From the IMG/VR virus record IMGVR_UViG_3300025132_000369, positions 1 to 21,464 of that record: 21,464 bases of DNA. One strand, written 5' to 3'. Position numbers and translations under genes: made by a program. The stretch is from a virus. Positions 10,797 to 19,678 of this stretch are shown in pieces. The notes below the pieces were generated by a model. The model made no database searches. It saw only the letters and a list, made by a program, of their open reading frames with translations, and was not told the DNA's origin. The first letter of the stretch is position 1. Every line of letters starts with the position of its first letter.

Positions 10797-13190
10797 ATGG
10801 CTGAAGAAAAGACACCATTAACACCAGAAGAAATAGAGCAAATTACTAAACAATATGAAGAACTTAAAAAGCTTGATATTGCCCAACAAGATGCTACTAA
10901 ATCTGCTATTGAACTCGCTGCCGCCGAAGCCAAATTCGCTGAAAAACAGAGAGATGTTATTGCTGCCTTGGATTCTCATAGAACCGTACTATCACAGTTT
11001 AAGAATTTAAATGAAAAGATTGCCAATATCAAAGAAAAAGATGACGAAGAAACAAAAAAACAAATAGCGAATTTAAAAGAACAGGCACTCGCTTTAAAAG
11101 ATGCAGCAGCGGAAGCTGATGAGTATGTTAATAAAATAGAAAAACTCGGCCCGGGCTATGAAAATGCCCTTCGAAATGCTGGTCCTATGTTTGAGGACAT
11201 TGCCACAACAATGGGTCTTGCATCAAAAAAAGGTAATGAACTTGCTGAAAGCATCGGCAGCATAGCATTCCAGAAAGGTGGTATTCGCGGCCTTGGAAAA
11301 GTGTTTGTTTCAAATTTCTTAAATCCGGTTTCTATAGGTATTTCTTTGCTAACTAAACTGGTAGAACAAACAATTTCTCAAGCTTTCGCTGTAGATAAAG
11401 CAGGTGCAGCATATACAAAAGCCACTGGAATGTCTCGACAATATGATGGAATGATAAACCAAATATCACAGAGTCAAAGGGAATTTGGAATTGAAGCCGA
11501 ACAAGTTCAAAAATCATTGGTCTCTTTAAGTACCACATTGTCTCAATTTAATGATCTACCTAAAGAAACCGCACGAAACTTAGTAAAAGTAGTTTCTCAA
11601 CTCGAAGGTATTGGTGTCGCTGCTGAAGATTCTGTTCAAATGATAACCAAATTAAACAAAGCATTTGGAACCTCAGAAGACGTTGCTGCAAATTTAACAA
11701 AAGAAATGGCATTATCAGGTGAAGCCATTGGCATGTCTTCTCAGCAAATCGTAAGAGAATTTAACTCGGCTTTGGGTACTCTTGCTATTTATGGACCAAG
11801 GTCAACTAAAATATTCAAAGATATTGCAACAATGGCAAAAGCTGCTGGTGTTGAGGTTAATGATATGTTGGGGATAGCAAACCAATTTGATACTTTCTCT
11901 TCATCGGCCAAAACAGCAGCCAAGATGAATGCTATATTGGGAACAAGCTTCTCTGGTGTAAATCTAATGATGATGGATCATGATGAGAAACTCAGACATA
12001 TTATCGGAGGTATGCAAAGATCAGGTGTTGCATTTAAAAATCTTGATAAATTTACACAACAAGCAGTTGCAGCCCAACTGGGTATTAAAGATATGGGAAA
12101 AGCTAACCAAATGCTTGGAATGACTTTGGGTGAATATGATAGGATGAAATCAAAACAACAAGCAGTCAATAAAACACAAGAAGAATTAGAAAAGAGATTG
12201 AAAGCGACATTACCTGCAATGCAAAGAATGGAATTAGCTTTTAAAGAATTTGCTATTTCTATGGAACCATTGATACCGACTTTTATTAAAATAATTGAAT
12301 TTTTAGCTGGTGTTGCAAAATATGCAGCAGACAACCCTTGGAAGTCTTTGGCTATGGGTGTCGGTGCTTTTATGTTAAAAGCAAAATTTGCAGCGGCTGC
12401 ACAAGCTAAGGCTTTAGTCGCCGTTGGTCAGGGTGCCGGTGGTGCAGCCCCCGGTGTTTCAAAATTAGCAACCGCATCTAAAGGACTTTTGATAGGTTTT
12501 GTCCCAGCAACCCTTGCAATTGCTGGTCTAATTTATGCTCTGTCTAATTTTATGAAAGTGATGTTTGATAGTATTATTATTATGAAAATGTACGGTGTAG
12601 GATGGAAAGATATAGCTAAGGGCCTTGGGACTTTCGCTGCTTCTATAGTCGTTCTTACTGGTGTTTTGTGGGCTTTGGACAAAGTTGCTACCAAGCTAGC
12701 TAGAAATCCGCTCGGAATGGCTATAACAGGTATCGTCGCCGCCACTGCTGGTCTGGCAATGGGTATTGGTGCCTCTGGTTCGGCCCCAGTAGGTCCCGAA
12801 TTAGATACCAATATGTTAATGGAAAATGCAGATGCTATTGATGGTTTGGCAACAAGAATGCAATCTCTGGTAAAATCTAAAGGAAATATAAAAGCAACTT
12901 TTGCTGCGATTGGTGAAGGCTTAGAACAAAGTAAAGAAGCTCTTAATGCTGACATACAATCGACTATAGCAAACATCGCATTAATAACAACTGGCAAAGC
13001 CGCAGGTGATATGAATATGACTGTAAGTGCACTTGCTTTATCAACAAATGAATTGATTGATACTATAGGTACTTATCTTGGTGCAACAAACGACAAAGAA
13101 AAGGTCACCTATCTAAAATTAGACAAGAAAGAGACAGCTAAACTCTGGAAAGGCGAAAAAGCCAAAGCAGAACAATCAAGTGATCGTTAG
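10797..13190 (+). CDS. Tail tape measure protein (functional counterpart of T4 gp29)
   Basis: A 797-aa protein, the usual layout of a tape measure. It has a charged coiled-coil N-terminus (about 10-120, EEIEQITKQYEELKKL...) and a central alpha-helical domain (about 200-450). That domain has alternating Ala, Lys and Gln stretches and ITKLNKAFGTSEDVAANLTKEMA-type segments as in TMP domains. The second half has hydrophobic segments at about 563-590 (IGFVPATLAIAGLIYAL), 612-628 (AASIVVLTGVLWALD) and 641-661 (MAITGIVAATAGLAMGIGA). These stretches may insert into the host membrane on DNA delivery. T4 gp29 has 590 residues. At the customary 1.5 angstrom per residue, 797 residues imply a tail near 120 nm. 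Upstream is GAGGGA; the gene is followed 12 nt later by a baseplate gene. No lytic peptidase domain is visible. Confidence 0.85.
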   Translation: MAEEKTPLTPEEIEQITKQYEELKKLDIAQQDATKSAIELAAAEAKFAEKQRDVIAALDSHRTVLSQFKNLNEKIANIKEKDDEETKKQIANLKEQALALKDAAAEADEYVNKIEKLGPGYENALRNAGPMFEDIATTMGLASKKGNELAESIGSIAFQKGGIRGLGKVFVSNFLNPVSIGISLLTKLVEQTISQAFAVDKAGAAYTKATGMSRQYDGMINQISQSQREFGIEAEQVQKSLVSLSTTLSQFNDLPKETARNLVKVVSQLEGIGVAAEDSVQMITKLNKAFGTSEDVAANLTKEMALSGEAIGMSSQQIVREFNSALGTLAIYGPRSTKIFKDIATMAKAAGVEVNDMLGIANQFDTFSSSAKTAAKMNAILGTSFSGVNLMMMDHDEKLRHIIGGMQRSGVAFKNLDKFTQQAVAAQLGIKDMGKANQMLGMTLGEYDRMKSKQQAVNKTQEELEKRLKATLPAMQRMELAFKEFAISMEPLIPTFIKIIEFLAGVAKYAADNPWKSLAMGVGAFMLKAKFAAAAQAKALVAVGQGAGGAAPGVSKLATASKGLLIGFVPATLAIAGLIYALSNFMKVMFDSIIIMKMYGVGWKDIAKGLGTFAASIVVLTGVLWALDKVATKLARNPLGMAITGIVAATAGLAMGIGASGSAPVGPELDTNMLMENADAIDGLATRMQSLVKSKGNIKATFAAIGEGLEQSKEALNADIQSTIANIALITTGKAAGDMNMTVSALALSTNELIDTIGTYLGATNDKEKVTYLKLDKKETAKLWKGEKAKAEQSSDR

Positions 13191-13202
13191 AGGAATTAAA
13201 AA

Positions 13203-13847
13203 ATGTCAGTATCATCATTTTATCAACCAGAAATAATAGATTTAGCAGACCAAAAAGGTGCCAAATTATCAATAAAAAGCATGTTGACAGGTAAGATCTT
13301 AGAATTCCCAGCGTTTATAAAATCCTTTAGTCAAAGTTTTTCATCAACATGGAGTGAAGAGCAAGTTTATGGTCGAATGGATCCAATTGCTACTTTTCAA
13401 AACACTAAAAGAACAATTGCTTTATCTTTTGACTTGCCCGCACAAAATATAAGCACAGCCCAACTACACTTGTCTCAATGCGACGAGCTAGCTCAGTTTT
13501 TATATCCCGGTTATATAGATCAAACATCTAAAGGATCTAATACTCCTGATGGCAGAGTTATATCACGTCCCCCTTTGGTTTCTATTAAATATGCAAATTT
13601 AATTTCTACAGGCAAAGGTGGAAGACAATTAGGGTGGCTTTCTGGTTTAGAATGGGTGCCAGCTTTGGATATGGGTATGTTTGTTGATGGTAAAAATTTA
13701 TATCCAAAAGTAATCTCGTTATCGTTTACTTTTAATGTCTTACATCAAAGCGATAAAGGCTTTGGCAAAAAAGATAAAAAAAGCACCGGCAATGATTGGT
13801 TGAGCGAAGATTTCTTTGGTGGCTCTGTAACATCCACTAAAAAATAA
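13203..13847 (+). CDS. Baseplate tube cap / tube initiator-like protein (gp48/gp54-type)
   Basis: A 214-aa protein with TAGAGGA just upstream of its ATG, immediately after the tape measure. Notable blocks are FSQSFSSTWSEEQVYGRMDP (residues 42-61) followed by IATFQNTKRTIALSFDLPA (62-80), then LAQFLYPGY (96-104), RPPLVSIKYANLI (122-134), LGWLSGLEWVPALDMGMFV (143-161) and LYPKVISLSFTFNVLH (166-181). The order of beta strands recalls the tube-like fold shared by gp19, gp48 and gp54. The 'VYGRMDPI..F..TKR' block is, as I recall it, frequent in environmental myovirus baseplate proteins. In T4, genes 48 and 54 follow gene 29, which matches this position. Assignment to 48 versus 54 cannot be made by eye. 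The last 28 residues are charged and flexible. Confidence 0.6.
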   Translation: MSVSSFYQPEIIDLADQKGAKLSIKSMLTGKILEFPAFIKSFSQSFSSTWSEEQVYGRMDPIATFQNTKRTIALSFDLPAQNISTAQLHLSQCDELAQFLYPGYIDQTSKGSNTPDGRVISRPPLVSIKYANLISTGKGGRQLGWLSGLEWVPALDMGMFVDGKNLYPKVISLSFTFNVLHQSDKGFGKKDKKSTGNDWLSEDFFGGSVTSTKK

Positions 13848-13862
13848 CAAAAGAGTTAAAAA

Positions 13863-14195
13863 ATGTCAAGATATAATAAAAGAACAAGAGCTATAAATGC
13901 AAACGATCAATATAAGAACATTTTTGATAAAAAAGGTGTTCAAAGGATTGAGCAATATAGAACTCTATCAAAAAGAGTCTATGAGGATCAAATTTATGAT
14001 TCAATTGAGACTATAAATTATACTTGGAAATATGGTGATATGTATTGGCGCCTGTCTTCAAGGTATTACGGAGACCCAAAATATTGGTGGGTTATTGCTT
14101 CTTTTAATAAAAAGCCAACTGAGTCTCTTAATAAATTAGGAGATATTATTAAAATACCTATTAATTTGGCCGAGGCTTTACAGGTGGTAGAATAA
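13863..14195 (+). CDS. gp53: LysM-like baseplate protein (T4 gp53 / P2 gpX type)
   Basis: A 110-aa protein whose second half is LysM-like: YTWKYGDMYWRLSSRYYGDPKYWWVIASFN (about 53-82), then LNKLGDIIKIP (90-100). The 'GD..W.L...YYG...YWW.IA..N....L..GD.I.IP' arrangement is the hallmark of the LysM-type baseplate proteins gp53 (T4) and gpX (P2). These link wedge and hub near the tube. T4 gp53 has 196 residues; this version has a shorter N-terminal part, basic and probably extended (MSRYNKRTRAINAND). The ribosome site is weak (AAGAG at 13854-13858). Its stop codon TAA shares one base with the next ATG, pointing to coupled translation with the giant protein. Confidence 0.72.
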   Translation: MSRYNKRTRAINANDQYKNIFDKKGVQRIEQYRTLSKRVYEDQIYDSIETINYTWKYGDMYWRLSSRYYGDPKYWWVIASFNKKPTESLNKLGDIIKIPINLAEALQVVE

Positions 14196-17100
14196 TGAGC
14201 GATTTTCAGTCAACTTTTTTTAGTGGCTTTCACCAATGGCTAGAGGCGGGTATAACAGATTTTAGTCTTACTCAATTTTGGTGGGATATCCCTGGTAGTG
14301 TGGGATCAGCAAGAAAGAAAACTCAAGCAAAGCAGATTTCAGACCGCTCACCGGACAGTGACGGAGACGATAATGAAGAAGTTATAAGAGAAGGACCAGA
14401 GCTTCTTTACGATTTGACTGTGGGACATCCCGACTACCCTGGCTCACTTACTGCTGTTTTTGCGTTGCTCGGCCAGGGTAAGAGATATATTGGAATGTCA
14501 ACTAGTGCCCCCTCCGGTTACACATTCAATGGCGGTGATTACTACCAGAATATTTATGGGTCTTTCGGTGGTCGTCAATTTAGTGCCTATCTTCTTAATC
14601 AAGAAAGCTCTTGGGCAACCTTTTTTAATGATCCGTACTTTGTAAAGCTTTTATTGCAATCAACAACTGGAGATTATATTAAAGATGGGGTTGTGAAAAG
14701 TGGTTACTACATAAAGGACGGCGATACCCACAAAAAATGGTGGACCGACGATGAAGGTGGTGCAAAATATCCAGATGGTGACCTGTTCAAAGGTCTCCAT
14801 GAAGAATTAGAATTGTTAAAAAATGGCTTGGACAGTAGTAGCGGCCTCATGAATCAAAATGCGACGATGCGCAATTATGCATTGAAAGGTGCATATCTTT
14901 CGAGCCCGGTTGGTACTATGTTCGATGAAACATACGGTACAGGGATAGATAGGGTATATCGCCACCGAATCCACCCAGCCATAGTTGGAGGTAGAGAGAA
15001 GAACCTAATTGAAGCATTTAGAGAGCACTTGGAGGGGAAAGGTTCCCCTCGTAACTGGACAGAAGACGAAGTGGATTTGTTTTATTTGTGGTCTGGTGGA
15101 GACAAGTATGGGTCGAATACTGTACCATACCTTAATGTTCTCGCCGCAGCCGAATCGGCAACGAACTCAAACTCCTCTATATACCGATACATCACTACAA
15201 AAACAAGAAATTTCTGGAAGGAAAATTATTCTAAAGCCAATGCCCAAGCTCTCGTTGGAACAAAGGCATATGATGTTTTGACAGATTTTTTAGGAGAAGA
15301 GCCAACTCCAGAATTATTTGCCAAACATGTTACACATGGAATCGCCGCCACTGATGGTCTTATAGCAGAACTAAAAGGCACCGCTGCTGATAATTCTTCC
15401 GGCATTGAAGGTTATATTTCGCGAGCAAAAGCAATGGGTGTATCAGGCGACATGACAACTATTAAGGCAACACCGTTTACTATGACAGGTTTTGTTAAAA
15501 ATGTTGGTCTTTTTTATCCAAAAATCCCCACAGGAAAATATGGGCCCTATTATAATACAAGTGATCGATTCAATGCCACGGTCTTTCAAAAAGACTCTGA
15601 TTTAAATTTTCAACATGGTTGGCTTGGTCGATACGGTGGGGCTGCCAATGATAGGGTAGAATTCCAACCCCTGGCTAAAGAAATTGCTCTCGGTAAAGCA
15701 GTAAAGGGTATTAGTCGGGAATGGTGGCCGGAGGAATCATCTTACCAAGGCAAAACAACTGGAATACCGGGACTACGACCAGCAACCGCTGGAGAACAAG
15801 TTGCAGAACCCAATGGCATCGGCACGTTTGGTCGCCGGATTAGTCAAGGCGACACCAACCCAGCAGTTCCAGCCGATCAAACCTTTGATTTCTCCGACGA
15901 AATGCCAGTTTCTTCACAGCAAATATACGATTACGAATTTAAAGGTGGGGCTATCGAACCATTCAGGATCAACAGTGGTGATACTATCTACACATATTCA
16001 ACTCTAGACGATGATGCAGTGGAACAATTGAGCACAGCGATGAAAAATAAGATTTCTAATCTCCTCAGTGGTCGAAGTATTGAAATTGTATATCCAGAAA
16101 AATTCAAGACACCGTTCATTCCTTTAATTGAAGCCGCCGCAATGGTAAATCAGGAGTATACTTATCTCATGGACCCCGATGATGGGAGATTGGTACAATA
16201 TCAAAAACAAGTGGAAGTAGTCGCTTCCTCTGGTGTTCTTCCAGCCGGAACCCAAGCAGAATCATACGGTGCCTCTGAATTTACCATTTTTCCATATGCA
16301 AACGATTCGAATTTAAATCTAGTGAACTATGGGACAATAACAGTCGATGGTGTGGAATGGCAAGATGCTGGCGATATAGCATCAGTTTTGCAAGATACAG
16401 ACAATGACGGCTATGTCGATGGGTTCTACAATGACCTTCGTCAATGGGTTCCTACTGATACCTATGGTAACCCAGTCGATCCAACTCAGGGGAGGACTGG
16501 TGTTCCGGGTTTGGGTAGCTTCGGCGGTATCAGCGGGATAGATGCCAATGGCGATGGCGTTTTCGATGTGCTTGATGACCTCACCGGCACCTACCGCCCC
16601 ATTCCTGTTTTCACTGGTGCAGAAATTCCACCCCAAAGGCTCCCACAGGGTAAAGTTGGTCGCGGCCTCGCGGTTCAAATGTGGATTGATGCTGTTAATG
16701 TGGCCTCTTCCAAACTAGCTCAGTGGATGGTCTATGCTAATGCAACAATTGATATCACAGCTAGATATTTTTCAGTTGTTAGTTTAGCAGCATCCAATTA
16801 TAAAAAGGATCAAATTGCCGAGATATTTGCCGATGCGGGAATTGAAAAAGGCAAGCCAAACCCTAAACTTGGCAGTGGCTTAATTGTTGATTTAAAAGAT
16901 GATCCAGAACCGGATAAAAAATTAACTAAACAACAAATAAAAGAAATTTTAGAACAAAGAACTAAAAATATAGATCAATGTTTATTGTTAACAAATATGG
17001 ACTTCTTAAGACAAGAATACGATGGTTGGATACAATATTGTCTTACACATGATGGCTCCTACGGATGGTCTGAACATGCCTGGAATCACATGCATAGTGA

Positions 17101-19663
17101 TGATTTTGGCCGCCCTTGTGCCTTTGGGGATAGATTTCACCGAATAACAGATTCAGAAGGGCAATATAATAAAACACCAAATTATTTTGGTGCAGCCAAA
17201 GGCGATCGTATAAGGCCCTTTTTTGAGATAACACCAGAAATCATGTCTTCTCTTACACCCAAGATTAGATTATTTAGGATATCAAATAATCCAGATGGCT
17301 CAGAAAAAGAAATAGAATTTACATTTGAAAATTACATTTCACAGGAAACAGTTAGCAGTTTAAACAATCCGCAATCTATTCAAAAAGGAACAGGCGGTGG
17401 AATAAAAAACTTTTCTTTTACATATGAGGGAGGATCACCAGCAACAGCCACAAAAGATATCAATGCAGAACTTACTTTGTTTTTTCAATCATTTAATGAA
17501 TTAACAAAATTTAGAACATCAGGAAATAAAGAACGATATAAATATATTGATTTGTTGTTGTATCCTTCAAACAGAAAAAATACCAGCAATGGGAAAACCG
17601 AAGCCGAATCAAAAAATATACATCCTAATGAATATAATCCAACGAATTTTAGAATAAGAGCAGAAGTGGGTTGGAATATTAGAAACGACCAGTCTTTTAG
17701 GGATATGCTTTATAGTCGATTGTCGGATGATGAACATAGAAGATATGAGGTGAGTGCTAAAGCTGATCCAAGAAAAGTAGCAAAACAGATGTCTGTTACT
17801 GAAATTATTAAACATGATGTTTTGAAAGACTTCAATAATGCAATTAGAATGACAAATAAAACATTTCTTTTAAACATGGTTGATCACGATATTGATTTTA
17901 GAAATGATGGATCCGTTGAATTAAAAATTCAATATGCTGCTTATATGGATTCTAGAACAAGAGGTAGTGATGTAAATGCACTCTCCACACCACAGATAGA
18001 AGCCTATAAAGGCTATTTGCGAAATAAAATAGCCGAAAAACAAAAAGAACAGTCATGTACTTTACGTCAGCTTCAATCTTTAAACAGTTCTGTTATGACT
18101 GCCGAGGAAATATATGTTAAAGCTGCCCAAGGGTCTCTTGTTAAGAGATTGTTGCATAGAAAATTAAAGAGAAGTGTTGTCTTCAGTAAAGCACAGACAA
18201 CAAATTATTCAAAAAGATATTCCACCGCTGCCCCGGCACCAATTCGTCCTTACATTAATGCCCGCGCGATGAACAATGAAGAACTGGAAGTTGAATTTTA
18301 CTTTTTAGGAGATATATTACACACGGTTTTAGATTGTCTCTATTTGCCGCCCGGAGAATTCAATCCAGATAATGCTGCTTATGACCCACGAAATGATGAA
18401 ATTACTAAATTTTCCAAAAGAAGAAAAGACATGCAAAACTACAAGATATTATTATCTACTTTTACATATACAGATCACACTACAAATTTTGCAGGTGCTA
18501 GAAAAGACCCATATTTTGTAGCAAATATAGCAGACATGCCTATATCGGCAAAATATTTAAATGATTGGCTTGTTGAGAATGTGACAAAACCAGAGAGAGT
18601 CGTGTATCCTGTTACAGATTTTGTCAAAGATTTGTTGAGATCAGTGGTTGATTTGTTGACAGATGCATGTCTTAATAGAAGAATGCAGCCTTCTCTTATG
18701 TTTCAAACTGGTCAGTTTATGGGAATTGGTGGAGAAAAAGAAGGACTTGCAAGACTTATTGAAAAAGGAGAAGGGTTTGTCAAAGGAGTTCTCAATAAGG
18801 CCCAAGCTGATCTTACGACTAGTCTGGATTGGGCTCTTGGCCGAAGGACTTCATTGGGAAGTTCTGGAACTGAACAGTCTGCCACAGAAAACCGTGCGGT
18901 AGCGAGAGGATATCCTGACCCCTTGAGTCTCGTTGGACTTTCGAATGAAAGCCTAAATCAACCAATTGCTGCTAATTTATGGCACCACAGGGGTATTTTG
19001 CCTTTAAGATCATTTGATCCATCGTTCGACGGGATTATTCCAACTGAAAGCCTTTATAAATACACGCTAATATATCCAGTTGCACCAGTTATGTCTGTCT
19101 CGCATAAAGGAGAGGGTGTAAGACATCTAGATGAAGAAAGAGGTACATATCATTTTCAAATAGGATCCAACAGAGGGTTGTTGAAAAATGTAAAATTCAA
19201 CAAAACAGATATGGCTTATTTAAGAGAGGCAAGGTTCTATAATCAAGGTAATTACGGCTTGTTGCAACTTGGTGCTGTCTATAATGTTGAATTAGAATTG
19301 TTTGGTAATACTTTGTTTTATCCCGGTATGGAGATATTTATCGACCCACGTGGCTTCGGAGGTACTGACTGGGATCCAACATCCACAAGGACAGTTGCAA
19401 ATGCACTTGGAATTGGTGGATATCATATTATAACAAAGGTCACTTCAGAAATCGCCCCAGATGGTTTTTCTACTTCAATAAGTGCTCTATGGCAGCATAG
19501 TGGTGCTCCTAGTGATAGAGCTAATTCTATCAATGGTAATACTTCCAATGAACCCGTTGCAGCACCAATCGAACAAGCTGGGCCTAATGAGCGGGAAAAT
19601 CGAAAATGTGAAGAACTGTTGGATCAAATATTATCAAATAATTTAAGATCATACAGGGACTAA
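14195..19663 (+). CDS. Giant virion protein, probable composite baseplate hub protein
   Basis: An 1822-aa protein, by far the largest here. Residues 1 to about 850 are not recognised. They are Gly-, Tyr- and Trp-rich and encoded by unusually GC-rich DNA (55-58% in sampled lines near 16,500). They carry two calcium-loop motifs, DTDNDGYVD (734-742) and DANGDGVFD (783-791), as in EF-hand/dockerin-type loops. From about 900 the DNA becomes AT-rich (about 20% GC in sampled lines) and the protein looks like a baseplate component. It has repeated strand-rich segments, a helical region (about 1280-1350), and a C-terminal domain with YPVAPVMSVSHKGEG, PGMEIFIDPRGFGG (near 1709) and GIGGYHIITKVTSEIAPDGF (near 1739). 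The last resembles the end of gp27/gpD-type hub proteins. No peptidase or lysozyme active site is seen. A hub or tail-spike role is inferred from position after the LysM-like protein. Similar giants may be annotated VrlC-like in T4-type cyanophages. Confidence 0.6.
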   Translation: MSDFQSTFFSGFHQWLEAGITDFSLTQFWWDIPGSVGSARKKTQAKQISDRSPDSDGDDNEEVIREGPELLYDLTVGHPDYPGSLTAVFALLGQGKRYIGMSTSAPSGYTFNGGDYYQNIYGSFGGRQFSAYLLNQESSWATFFNDPYFVKLLLQSTTGDYIKDGVVKSGYYIKDGDTHKKWWTDDEGGAKYPDGDLFKGLHEELELLKNGLDSSSGLMNQNATMRNYALKGAYLSSPVGTMFDETYGTGIDRVYRHRIHPAIVGGREKNLIEAFREHLEGKGSPRNWTEDEVDLFYLWSGGDKYGSNTVPYLNVLAAAESATNSNSSIYRYITTKTRNFWKENYSKANAQALVGTKAYDVLTDFLGEEPTPELFAKHVTHGIAATDGLIAELKGTAADNSSGIEGYISRAKAMGVSGDMTTIKATPFTMTGFVKNVGLFYPKIPTGKYGPYYNTSDRFNATVFQKDSDLNFQHGWLGRYGGAANDRVEFQPLAKEIALGKAVKGISREWWPEESSYQGKTTGIPGLRPATAGEQVAEPNGIGTFGRRISQGDTNPAVPADQTFDFSDEMPVSSQQIYDYEFKGGAIEPFRINSGDTIYTYSTLDDDAVEQLSTAMKNKISNLLSGRSIEIVYPEKFKTPFIPLIEAAAMVNQEYTYLMDPDDGRLVQYQKQVEVVASSGVLPAGTQAESYGASEFTIFPYANDSNLNLVNYGTITVDGVEWQDAGDIASVLQDTDNDGYVDGFYNDLRQWVPTDTYGNPVDPTQGRTGVPGLGSFGGISGIDANGDGVFDVLDDLTGTYRPIPVFTGAEIPPQRLPQGKVGRGLAVQMWIDAVNVASSKLAQWMVYANATIDITARYFSVVSLAASNYKKDQIAEIFADAGIEKGKPNPKLGSGLIVDLKDDPEPDKKLTKQQIKEILEQRTKNIDQCLLLTNMDFLRQEYDGWIQYCLTHDGSYGWSEHAWNHMHSDDFGRPCAFGDRFHRITDSEGQYNKTPNYFGAAKGDRIRPFFEITPEIMSSLTPKIRLFRISNNPDGSEKEIEFTFENYISQETVSSLNNPQSIQKGTGGGIKNFSFTYEGGSPATATKDINAELTLFFQSFNELTKFRTSGNKERYKYIDLLLYPSNRKNTSNGKTEAESKNIHPNEYNPTNFRIRAEVGWNIRNDQSFRDMLYSRLSDDEHRRYEVSAKADPRKVAKQMSVTEIIKHDVLKDFNNAIRMTNKTFLLNMVDHDIDFRNDGSVELKIQYAAYMDSRTRGSDVNALSTPQIEAYKGYLRNKIAEKQKEQSCTLRQLQSLNSSVMTAEEIYVKAAQGSLVKRLLHRKLKRSVVFSKAQTTNYSKRYSTAAPAPIRPYINARAMNNEELEVEFYFLGDILHTVLDCLYLPPGEFNPDNAAYDPRNDEITKFSKRRKDMQNYKILLSTFTYTDHTTNFAGARKDPYFVANIADMPISAKYLNDWLVENVTKPERVVYPVTDFVKDLLRSVVDLLTDACLNRRMQPSLMFQTGQFMGIGGEKEGLARLIEKGEGFVKGVLNKAQADLTTSLDWALGRRTSLGSSGTEQSATENRAVARGYPDPLSLVGLSNESLNQPIAANLWHHRGILPLRSFDPSFDGIIPTESLYKYTLIYPVAPVMSVSHKGEGVRHLDEERGTYHFQIGSNRGLLKNVKFNKTDMAYLREARFYNQGNYGLLQLGAVYNVELELFGNTLFYPGMEIFIDPRGFGGTDWDPTSTRTVANALGIGGYHIITKVTSEIAPDGFSTSISALWQHSGAPSDRANSINGNTSNEPVAAPIEQAGPNERENRKCEELLDQILSNNLRSYRD

Positions 19664-19678
19664 TAGGGACAAACAATA

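Noticed and set aside
12533-12997. Open minus-strand frame of 154 codons inside the tape measure gene
   Set aside because: It is antisense to a clear gene, its product is an Ala/Ile/Pro-rich shadow of tape measure codons, and it has no promoter or ribosome site.
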